From Lachnospiraceae bacterium (lineage in GTDB: Bacteria > Bacillota > Clostridia > Lachnospirales > Lachnospiraceae), in contig VSOA01000244.1 of assembly GCA_009774585.1 (NCBI GenBank), positions 1 through 5,831 of the forward strand: a stretch of 5,831 nt of DNA, in the 5' to 3' direction. The position numbers were made by a program, and so were the translations under genes. The notes under the pieces are model-generated. The model was not told the origin of the DNA, did no database searches, and saw only the letters and a list, made by a program, of their open reading frames with translations. This document shows positions 1 to 5,559 of the stretch, piece by piece (the first letter of the stretch is position 1; every line of letters starts with the position of its first letter).

Positions 1-1
1 G

Positions 2-13
2 TATTGTACAATA
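2..13. promoter_or_regulatory. perfect 12-bp palindrome, possible operator
   Basis: The sequence TATTGTACAATA is a perfect inverted repeat with no spacer. It lies about 110 bp upstream of the -10 box of the importer operon. TTGTAC/GTACAA half-sites resemble those bound by GntR-type sugar repressors, and the AraR operators of Bacillus, as I recall them, use the same half-sites with wider spacing. The shorter spacing here, the distance from the promoter and the position at the window edge all weaken the case. It could instead belong to an upstream gene that is not visible. Confidence 0.3.
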
Positions 14-83
14 TGAACATAAGACAACGGTCAGACGAAAAAAAATATGCAAGTTGCTTAAATGCTGGGTGGTAGCGAAAGTA

Positions 84-99
84 AAAATGCATACATTTT
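84..99. promoter_or_regulatory. inverted repeat abutting the operon promoter, candidate operator
   Basis: AAAATG and CATTTT form 6-bp perfect arms around the 4-nt spacer CATA. Seven of the eight symmetric base pairs match. The right arm runs into the proposed -35 region, the usual position for a repressor site. No regulator family can be named from the sequence alone, and AT-rich DNA gives such repeats by chance fairly often. Confidence 0.35.
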
Positions 100-127
100 A
101 TTCGTTAAAATAATAACTTTATATAAT
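98..127 (+). promoter_or_regulatory. promoter of the sugar importer operon
   Basis: A perfect TATAAT -10 box lies at 122-127. The best -35 match is TTATTC at 98-103 with an 18-bp spacer, which is weak and suggests dependence on an activator or on AT-rich upstream DNA. Transcription would start near 134, giving a leader of about 87 nt before the ATG at 221. An AAAGGAGG ribosome binding site at 206-213 sits 7 nt before that ATG. I see no clear hairpin or riboswitch in the leader. Confidence 0.6.
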
Positions 128-220
128 AAGCTAAATTAGTTTAATTATTGGGTTGTTATTTTGGTATTTCTGGTCGAATGTCGCAAATTATTTTTTCATT
201 AGATTAAAGGAGGAAAAGAA

Positions 221-1702
221 ATGAAAAAGAAAGTATTGGCTACTTTGTTAAGTGTCACTATGATCGCTTCAGTACTTGCCGGATGCGGCGGCGGTGATGC
301 TCCGGCAGCAGATGGCGGCGCAGCAACGACTGACGACGGTGCAGCAGCGGCAGATGATGGCGCAGCAACGACTGACGACGGTGCAGCAGATGCAGGCGAA
401 GAGGCTCCGGCAGATGACGCGGCAGCAGCAGAGGAAGAGATTCCTACAAGTACATTTGGTGATCCCAACGGTACACATATGGAAATGTGGACATTCGTAG
501 AATTACACGGACAGCATTACGGTAACATGGTTGAGAAATGGAATGAGCAGAATCCTGACAGAACAATCGAGATTACCTGTACTACATATCCTTATGCAGA
601 CATGCATACAAAGTTACTTACATCCCTGACGGCAGGCACAGGCGCACCTGATATCTGTGACGTTGAGATCGGTCAGTTCCCGAACGTAATCGAGGGTCTT
701 GACACATGGCTTGTTCCTCAGGATGATACGGCAGCGCCTTACTTAGATACAATGGTACAGGCAAGAATGGATGTTTATTCAGGTTCTGACGGTCACCACT
801 ATGGTATTCCTTATCATGTAGGTGCAACTGTTATGTACTATAATATGGCTGTTCTTGAAGAAGCTGGCATTACACAGGAAGATGTTGATGCAGTAGTTAC
901 ATGGGATGATTATCAGGCGCTCGGCGAGAAGTATCTTGCAGCAATCGGCAATCCGGAAGGCAAATACTGGACATCCGTTGACACGGCAGGCTGTGACTGG
1001 TTATGGATTGCTATGGCTGAGTACGGTGATGACTGGACAGGTGGATTTGACGGTACAGCAAACGTACAGCTTGATTCCGTTAATAAGATGCTGACAATGC
1101 AGCAGAACTGGGTAAACAATGGTCTGGCTATGGTATCTCCTGACGGACACGTTGACTTAGAGGCTGGTTTCCAGAATATCTTGGATCACAACATCGTATC
1201 CTTCCCGAAGGCTATGTGGTACATGAGCCGTTTCACAAACTATATGCCTGAAGAAAAAGGCAACTGGTACATTGCTAAATGTCCTGTATTCGAAGCAGGT
1301 CAGAAATGTTCCGTAGGTATCGGCGGTACAGGTACTGTTGTAACACAGCAGGCTGTTGACAAAGATCTCGCTTCTGAATTCCTTTGCTGGGCTAAGATGT
1401 CTGAGGAAGGTGAGCAGTTGATCTGGGATAACCTTGGATTCGACGTATGTAACACAGTACTTTGGAATGATGATGCATTTGCACATGATGACAATAACCA
1501 GTACAATCAGTTCTTCAGAAATTATCCTTACGATGTTCTTTACGACATCAAAGATGATATCGGCACGATTTACACTGTAAAAATCAGCCCGACTATCAAC
1601 GAGCAGATGTGTAACGTGACATTGAATGACATTCTTGAGAATGGCGTAGATGTTTCCGAAGCATTACAGGCAGCTCAGGATGTAGTAGACCTCGAACAGT
1701 AG
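221..1702 (+). CDS. araN: extracellular sugar-binding lipoprotein of an ABC importer (AraN-like)
   Basis: Family 1 solute-binding protein that captures an oligosaccharide outside the membrane and delivers it to the permeases encoded next. Residues 1-21 form a lipoprotein signal peptide (KKK, hydrophobic core, lipobox LAGC) with Cys22 as the lipidated residue. Residues 23-75 are a low-complexity Ala/Asp/Thr/Gly/Glu linker. The folded domain starts near Met87. From memory, it shares several blocks with Bacillus subtilis AraN: WTF..LH near residue 90, TTYPYADMH, GATVMYYNM, WYMSRF..YMP, GGTGTVV, SEFLCWAKMSEEGE and LYDIKDDI. At 493 residues it is longer than AraN (about 430), partly because of the linker. 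The start is fixed by AAAGGAGG 7 nt upstream. A hairpin follows the gene before the permeases. Arabinose-containing oligosaccharides are the likeliest ligand by homology; related plant sugars remain possible. Confidence 0.9.
   Translation: MKKKVLATLLSVTMIASVLAGCGGGDAPAADGGAATTDDGAAAADDGAATTDDGAADAGEEAPADDAAAAEEEIPTSTFGDPNGTHMEMWTFVELHGQHYGNMVEKWNEQNPDRTIEITCTTYPYADMHTKLLTSLTAGTGAPDICDVEIGQFPNVIEGLDTWLVPQDDTAAPYLDTMVQARMDVYSGSDGHHYGIPYHVGATVMYYNMAVLEEAGITQEDVDAVVTWDDYQALGEKYLAAIGNPEGKYWTSVDTAGCDWLWIAMAEYGDDWTGGFDGTANVQLDSVNKMLTMQQNWVNNGLAMVSPDGHVDLEAGFQNILDHNIVSFPKAMWYMSRFTNYMPEEKGNWYIAKCPVFEAGQKCSVGIGGTGTVVTQQAVDKDLASEFLCWAKMSEEGEQLIWDNLGFDVCNTVLWNDDAFAHDDNNQYNQFFRNYPYDVLYDIKDDIGTIYTVKISPTINEQMCNVTLNDILENGVDVSEALQAAQDVVDLEQ
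306..389 (+). repeat. tandem 42-bp duplication in the lipoprotein linker
   Basis: Two adjacent 42-bp units (306-347 and 348-389) match at 39 of 42 positions by hand alignment, including a perfect 31-bp block (317-347 and 359-389). They encode residues 29-42 and 43-56, each of the form AAD-G-AATTDDGAA, identical at 13 of 14 residues. The unit is a whole number of codons, so gain or loss of copies keeps the frame. It lengthens the acidic tether between the lipid anchor and the binding domain. Confidence 0.85.
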
Positions 1703-1740
1703 TATTAGCAAATTTCAAGGCAAGAGATATATAACAATAT

Positions 1741-1770
1741 AGGGCAGCTTTTAAATGGGCTGCCCTTTTT
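1741..1770 (+). terminator. intercistronic attenuator hairpin between binding protein and permease genes
   Basis: AGGGCAGC at 1741-1748 pairs perfectly with GCTGCCCT at 1759-1766 around a 10-nt loop, and the T-run at 1766-1770 follows directly. This is the form of an intrinsic terminator. Both flanking genes are on the + strand and clearly belong to one importer, so partial termination is the likely role. It would leave more transcript for the binding protein than for the permeases, a common arrangement in sugar importer operons. Confidence 0.75.
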
Positions 1771-1787
1771 GTCAAAATGTATTGGGT

Positions 1788-1793
1788 AAGGAG
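1788..1793 (+). promoter_or_regulatory. ribosome binding site that sets the first permease start
   Basis: AAGGAG ends 9 nt before the ATG at 1803. The only earlier in-frame ATG, at 1755, lies in the loop of the terminator hairpin and has no Shine-Dalgarno sequence. This site therefore supports starting the permease at 1803. Confidence 0.8.
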
Positions 1794-1802
1794 TGTGTGC
1801 GT

Positions 1803-2702
1803 ATGAGTAAGTTTAAGAAATTTTTCTATTCGCAGAAGGCAGCGCCCTATGTGTTTGTTCTTCCGTTTATCTTAAGTTTTGCATTGTTCTGGATTTATCC
1901 GTTATGTAGCACAATCACAATGAGTTTTCAAGATATCAAGCCTGCCGGTACGGAGTGGGTTGGAATGGCTAATTTTGTCAAGCTGACAAAGGACACCGTT
2001 TTCCACACGGCAATTTTAAACAGCTTTGAATATATGATTTTGACATTGGTATTGTTGATACCGTTCCCGATGCTTTTTGCAGTGCTGATGGATTCCAGAC
2101 TGGTGAAGGCAAAAGGATTCTGGAAAGCGTGCTTATATGTTCCGGCGCTTACTTCCGTAGTTATCTCCGGTACACTGTTCCGGTTGATGTTTTCCGAGTA
2201 TCAGACGGGTCAGATGAACGTGATTACGACAGCATTGGGACTCGGAACCTTTAAGTGGCTGAAAATGAAAGCAACCGGTCTTGCAGCGCTTTTGATTGTT
2301 GCATGTTGGAGATGGACCGGCGTTAATATGCTTTACTTTATCTCCGGTTTGAAAGCAATTGATACGGCATTATATGAATCAGCCGACATTGATGGTGCGA
2401 CAGCTTGGCAGAAGTTTAGATATGTCACCATCCCCTTATTAAAACCGACTACGATCTATGTACTTACAATCAGTGTGTATGCAGGTCTGGCAATGTTCAT
2501 GGAAGCTTATATGTTATGGGCAGGTCCCGATTCACCGAACAATATCGGTCTGACCATTGTAGGCTACTTGTACAAACGTGGTATTACCAAGAACCAGTTA
2601 GGCTACGGCAGCGCGGTAGGTATTGTACTGCTTGTAATTGCATTAGCTATTAATATAGTTCAACTTGTATTGAACGGAACATTTAAGAAGGAGGAAGATT
2701 AA
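1803..2702 (+). CDS. araP: sugar ABC transporter permease, MalF-type (AraP-like)
   Basis: Integral membrane subunit that forms half of the translocation channel. The protein has 299 residues from the ATG at 1803, preceded by AAGGAG. A basic N-terminus (SKFKKFFYSQK) leads into the first membrane segment near residues 15-35. Further segments lie near 70-92, 105-127, 158-180, 218-238 and 268-292. The cytoplasmic EAA loop, which docks the ATPase, spans about 192-215: ESADIDGA with the conserved Gly198, ending in IPLLKP. From memory, the N-terminal half closely matches Bacillus subtilis AraP, notably FYS.KAAPY, the YP...MSFQ.I stretch and the PALTS block. The gene follows the attenuator hairpin and its stop is 1 nt from the next ATG, so the two permeases are very likely co-translated. 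An in-frame ATG at 1755 would add 16 residues but is unlikely. Confidence 0.9.
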   Translation: MSKFKKFFYSQKAAPYVFVLPFILSFALFWIYPLCSTITMSFQDIKPAGTEWVGMANFVKLTKDTVFHTAILNSFEYMILTLVLLIPFPMLFAVLMDSRLVKAKGFWKACLYVPALTSVVISGTLFRLMFSEYQTGQMNVITTALGLGTFKWLKMKATGLAALLIVACWRWTGVNMLYFISGLKAIDTALYESADIDGATAWQKFRYVTIPLLKPTTIYVLTISVYAGLAMFMEAYMLWAGPDSPNNIGLTIVGYLYKRGITKNQLGYGSAVGIVLLVIALAINIVQLVLNGTFKKEED

Positions 2703-2703
2703 T

Positions 2704-3591
2704 ATGGCAAATACATCCTCTGTAAATGAAAAAGAAACAATGGGCATGAAGACAAAGAGAACAGTTTTGTCGGTGATTGCTACAGCATTTTTTGCAGTAT
2801 TATCTTTTATTATAGTTTTTCCTCTGATTGCCGGTTTGATTGCATCATTCAGACCCGGTACGGAATTGATTCGTAGAGGATTGAGTGTGGATTTGGACTT
2901 CAGCTCCATGACGTTAGCCAACTATAAATATCTGTTTGGCAATAATGTAGATGGTCAGAAATATTTCATGTGGTATAAAAATAGCTTGATCCTGACGGCA
3001 GTTTCTGTTGTAGGTACACTGTTTATCTGTTACATAGTAGCTTATGGTTTGACCATGTACAACTATAAATTGAAGAATTTCCTGTTCTTCTTAGTAATCG
3101 CAACAATGATGGTTCCTTTTGAAATTCTGATTCTTCCGTTATATAAGGAAATGATCAGCTTAAAGCTCATCGATACGATGGCAGGCGTCGTCTTGCCGGG
3201 ACTATGCGGGGCGTCCACCATATTCTTCTTCAGACAGTATATGACGGGACTTCCCAAGGAACTGCTGGACGCGGGGCGTATCGACGGCGCGACGGAGTAT
3301 GGTATCTGTTTTAAGATTATGCTCCCGATTACAAAACCGGCATTTGCAGCGATGTCTATCCTCTGTGCAATGGGCGCATGGAATAATGTGCTGTGGCCGA
3401 TGCTTGTGTTCAGAAGCGCTGAGAAATTTACACTTCCCATTGGTCTGAATACCCTGCTTACACCTTACGGCAATAACTACGATGTATTGATTGCCGGGTC
3501 GATGTTTGGTATTATCCCTGTATTTATCGTATTCCTCTGCTTCCAGAGATACTTTATCGAAGGTATGACAGCAGGAGCGGTTAAGGGCTAA
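2704..3591 (+). CDS. araQ: sugar ABC transporter permease, MalG-type (AraQ-like)
   Basis: Second channel subunit of the same importer, 295 residues. The ribosome binding site AAGGAGG at 2688-2694 lies inside the 3' end of the preceding gene, 9 nt before this ATG. Six membrane segments are visible near residues 20-45, 95-118, 125-147, 158-178, 212-235 and 261-285. The EAA loop spans about 186-212: ELLDAGRIDGA with conserved Gly195, ending MLPITKP. From memory it matches Bacillus subtilis AraQ in many blocks, including GTELIRRGL, MMVPFEILILPLY, FTLPIGL, LLTPYGNNYD and the terminal GAVKG. No ATPase gene follows. The operon ends at a hairpin near 3622. A stretch around 3180-3300 is much more GC-rich than its surroundings, but the reading frame is intact and motifs are conserved. 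Confidence 0.92.
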   Translation: MANTSSVNEKETMGMKTKRTVLSVIATAFFAVLSFIIVFPLIAGLIASFRPGTELIRRGLSVDLDFSSMTLANYKYLFGNNVDGQKYFMWYKNSLILTAVSVVGTLFICYIVAYGLTMYNYKLKNFLFFLVIATMMVPFEILILPLYKEMISLKLIDTMAGVVLPGLCGASTIFFFRQYMTGLPKELLDAGRIDGATEYGICFKIMLPITKPAFAAMSILCAMGAWNNVLWPMLVFRSAEKFTLPIGLNTLLTPYGNNYDVLIAGSMFGIIPVFIVFLCFQRYFIEGMTAGAVKG

Positions 3592-3621
3592 TTAATATAG
3601 GGCATACACTCCAATGCTATT

Positions 3622-3668
3622 GAGACTGCTGCCAATGCCGGATTTCCGGTAGAAGCGGCAGTCTCTTT
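3622..3668 (+). terminator. operon terminator hairpin between convergent genes
   Basis: GAGACTGCTGC at 3622-3632 pairs with GCGGCAGTCTC at 3655-3665 over 11 positions with one G-T wobble. The loop contains a second small hairpin (CCGGA...TCCGG, about 3638-3649). Only a short TTT at 3666-3668 follows, so it is a weak-tailed terminator for the importer operon. The - strand side has no T-run, so termination of the converging phosphoesterase transcript here is less certain. Confidence 0.6.
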
Positions 3669-3674
3669 GTCTGC

Positions 3675-4496
3675 TTATACGTTGCGATTCCGCAGAACAT
3701 CCACGGGACCGCCAATCACTTCACGCTCTACATAGAGCACGCTGTCGATTCTTGACTGCATACTCCATTTTACTAAGGTCAATTTTCCACGTTCAATTTC
3801 AATGCATGTAATGCATCTTGGGTGTACGCAGCTTCCGGTGTTATAGTAATAAGCCGGCTCTTCAGGCATGACCGGGCGATGTGTATGACCGGTAATCAGA
3901 ATATGTTTATTTTCTTCTGCCCAATGGCGCAGGCTTTCTTCACATTTTTCTTTTACATCATAGTTTTTGGCAGCGCTGGTGGGATCTAAGATACCGAGGT
4001 TTTCCAAGGGGCTCCAGAAATAGCGGACAAGAAAGCGTGCTACGCGCCAGAAGGTGGAATTGAGCAGACTCGCCTGATGGCCATGAGTCAGATATAATGA
4101 TATGCCGGGAACTGATTCTGAACGCAGAATAAGAGCTTCGTGATAGGCAGGGTTTTTCTTCTGTATCATGTCGTGGTTGCCGTAGATTAAGTGAAGCCTG
4201 TCACGTTCATCGAAGCAGGAGAGCATTTCATAAACGTCGTTGTGTATCTCTGTGATGTTGCGCAGATTTCGGTTTTCCCATAATTCTTCCCCGTCTCCTA
4301 ATTCAATGTAGCTAAAGCCGTTTCGATAATAATATTCCAAGGCGGCGAAGTACAAGTGCTGATTTTTGAGGAAATTGTCAGAGGAGGTTCCTACTCCCCG
4401 GTGACAATCGCTCACGAGTACATATTTGGAGCGGGATGACAAGGGGAGAACGGGAGCCTGAGAGAAGGCGCGGTCTAAACGGTACGATGTGCCCAT
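3675..4496 (-). CDS. calcineurin-like metallophosphoesterase, LpxH-like subgroup
   Basis: Probable cytoplasmic two-metal phosphoesterase of 273 residues, with no signal peptide or membrane segment. All five superfamily motifs are present in order: SDCHRG (Asp30, His32), GDGEE (Asp68), GNHD (Asn107, His108), LTHGH (His138) and GHTHRP (His204, His206). The GDxxE and GHTHRP patterns recall UDP-diacylglucosamine hydrolases of the LpxH type. However, LpxH usually has GNRD rather than GNHD, and a Gram-positive would not make lipid A, so the substrate is unknown. An insertion of about 60 residues between motifs IV and V (aromatic, FWRVARFLVRYFW) may shape a lipid or nucleotide pocket; that is inference. 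AAAGGA lies 6 nt upstream of the start. The DUF4474-like gene ends 26 bp upstream, suggesting one transcript. Confidence 0.88.
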   Translation of the reverse strand: MGTSYRLDRAFSQAPVLPLSSRSKYVLVSDCHRGVGTSSDNFLKNQHLYFAALEYYYRNGFSYIELGDGEELWENRNLRNITEIHNDVYEMLSCFDERDRLHLIYGNHDMIQKKNPAYHEALILRSESVPGISLYLTHGHQASLLNSTFWRVARFLVRYFWSPLENLGILDPTSAAKNYDVKEKCEESLRHWAEENKHILITGHTHRPVMPEEPAYYYNTGSCVHPRCITCIEIERGKLTLVKWSMQSRIDSVLYVEREVIGGPVDVLRNRNV

Positions 4497-4512
4497 GGTT
4501 ATTCCTTTCTTG

Positions 4513-4521
4513 TGTTATAAT
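4513..4521 (+). promoter_or_regulatory. candidate extended -10 promoter antisense to the DUF4474-like gene
   Basis: TGTTATAAT matches the extended -10 consensus TGnTATAAT exactly on the + strand. It lies at the junction of two - strand genes. No -35 box is evident at the proper distance, which extended -10 promoters can do without. A transcript from here would run antisense into the 3' end of the DUF4474-like gene. No convincing + strand coding region follows. Confidence 0.25.
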
Positions 4522-4522
4522 G

Positions 4523-5479
4523 TCAGCGATGCCGTTCATGGTGTGGTCTGCATTTATGATAGTACTTGGGCGGACGGCAGCCGTGTTTCTTGTGGCAGTG
4601 GCGATGGAACCTGCGCATTCTAAAGAGCTTTCTGAAAGCTGAAGGAAGATAGTAGTATAGGAAAAGAATACGATCCTCCGTACAGACAAAAGGTCTCGTA
4701 ACCCATACATACAATTTGCAGAATATGCGGTTGGAGAATTGGGAGATACATCGGTGGAAACGTGTCAGCAGTCCAAAATGTTCATTCAAGGGGGCGTCGA
4801 AAGTAAAGGAAATGCAAAGACCTTGGACAGAGATATCCTTTGCTGAATATCCTTTCCGGCATAGCGCTTCATAGAATGCATTGCACATTTGCATATCCGG
4901 AAAACAGATAGAAGCCTCAAGACAAAGGTCGGAGGGCTTGGAGAAACAGCCGGGCAGGAAGATTGTGAGCCACCAGTGGCGTTCAGAAATATTGTCGCAA
5001 TTGCGGTCCTTGTGATTGCACAGGCGTATCGTGCAGGGAAGCATTTCGGACTCATCGGCTGCAGTGAAGAGAGCGGTCTTATACTCTGATTCGGATAGAA
5101 TCTTGTCGGCGTGGTATATGCCGAGTTCGGCTCCGGTATTGATGCCGTACTGACCTTTCCATAATTCAATTAGCCACGTTCTTCCCCTATAGTCAAAATA
5201 AATGGGCAGTGCGTCGAACACCATCTGAAAACGCGGCGCAAGATAATCATAAAGCCAAGTGTAGCCGGCCGCCTTCTGCCATGCGTCTATCGTAGAAGAG
5301 AAGAAGCCGCAGCGGCAGTGATAGTCGTAACCGAAAGGAACGGCAAGTTCTTCCATCAATGAGCACTTCTGGCATTTGTCCATACATTTGATTCGGCAGA
5401 CAATTCTTTTCCTGCGCACGCAGGAAAAGATTGTGCCGAAAAGAACGAGTAGTAATAATATAAATAGAGCATAGTACAT
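4523..5479 (-). CDS. DUF4474-like membrane-anchored protein with Cys-rich body and His/Cys/Arg tail
   Basis: Protein of 318 residues and unknown function. Residues 3-19 form one hydrophobic segment followed by RRKR, which by the positive-inside rule places the rest in the cytoplasm. A Cys cluster (Cys28, 32, 36, 39, then 55 and 57) leads into a conserved-looking core at about 47-123 with PFGYDY, DAWQ (65-68), the aspartate pair flanking an aromatic block (FDALPIYFDY), WLIELWKGQYG and NTGAELGIY. I recognise this core as that of DUF4474 proteins of Lachnospiraceae, from memory. A second apolar stretch lies near 270-285. The last 32 residues carry 8 His, 3 Cys and 12 Arg/Lys. There are 22 Cys in total. 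The ribosome binding site is weak (TAGG, 9 nt upstream). The phosphoesterase gene follows after 26 bp. Confidence 0.82.
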   Translation of the reverse strand: MYYALFILLLLVLFGTIFSCVRRKRIVCRIKCMDKCQKCSLMEELAVPFGYDYHCRCGFFSSTIDAWQKAAGYTWLYDYLAPRFQMVFDALPIYFDYRGRTWLIELWKGQYGINTGAELGIYHADKILSESEYKTALFTAADESEMLPCTIRLCNHKDRNCDNISERHWWLTIFLPGCFSKPSDLCLEASICFPDMQMCNAFYEALCRKGYSAKDISVQGLCISFTFDAPLNEHFGLLTRFHRCISQFSNRIFCKLYVWVTRPFVCTEDRILFLYYYLPSAFRKLFRMRRFHRHCHKKHGCRPPKYYHKCRPHHERHR

Positions 5480-5510
5480 AATCTGTAACCTATAATCCTA
5501 TGTGGTTTTA

Positions 5511-5538
5511 CTCTATTTTATGCATAGAAAATATAGAG
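5511..5538. repeat. AT-rich imperfect inverted repeat over the - strand promoter
   Basis: CTCTAT at 5511-5516 pairs with ATAGAG at 5533-5538, and inner T/A positions add a few more pairs, with mismatches at the centre. It overlaps the candidate promoter of the DUF4474-like gene. It could be an operator or simply chance symmetry in AT-rich DNA. Confidence 0.3.
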
Positions 5539-5543
5539 GTGAA
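5515..5543 (-). promoter_or_regulatory. candidate promoter of the DUF4474-like and phosphoesterase genes
   Basis: Read on the - strand, TTCACC (5543-5538) and TAAAAT (5520-5515) are separated by 17 bp. They match 4 of 6 and 5 of 6 consensus bases. Transcription would begin near 5508, giving a leader of about 29 nt. The position in the 80-bp gap after the partial upstream gene fits an independent start for the two-gene unit. Confidence 0.4.
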
Positions 5544-5559
5544 AAGATTATCGTTCTGA

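Noticed and set aside
49..57. Short palindrome GCAAGTTGC
   Set aside because: Arms of only 4 bp with no promoter overlap; expected by chance.
69..84. Possible catabolite response element around GGTAGCGAAAGTA
   Set aside because: Only the central CG and a few flanking bases match the cre consensus; too many mismatches to support.
199..468. Antisense open frame rich in Ala/Ser/Pro opposite the lipoprotein gene
   Set aside because: Its composition is the mirror of the low-complexity linker on the + strand; the + strand frame has a lipobox, a strong ribosome binding site and homology.
276..500. + strand Gln/Arg-rich frame inside the lipoprotein gene
   Set aside because: It is an out-of-frame reading of the GCAGCA repeats, without a ribosome binding site.
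1157..1486. Antisense 109-codon frame in the lipoprotein gene
   Set aside because: Shadow of a strongly supported coding frame, with no ribosome binding site or homology I recognise.
1755..1802. 16-residue N-terminal extension of the first permease
   Set aside because: The ATG lies in a terminator loop with no Shine-Dalgarno sequence; 1803 has AAGGAG at 9 nt and gives the expected N-terminus.
4436..4642. + strand hydrophobic small open frame (68 codons) after the extended -10 motif
   Set aside because: It overlaps two better-supported - strand genes, starts before the -10 motif and has no recognisable features.
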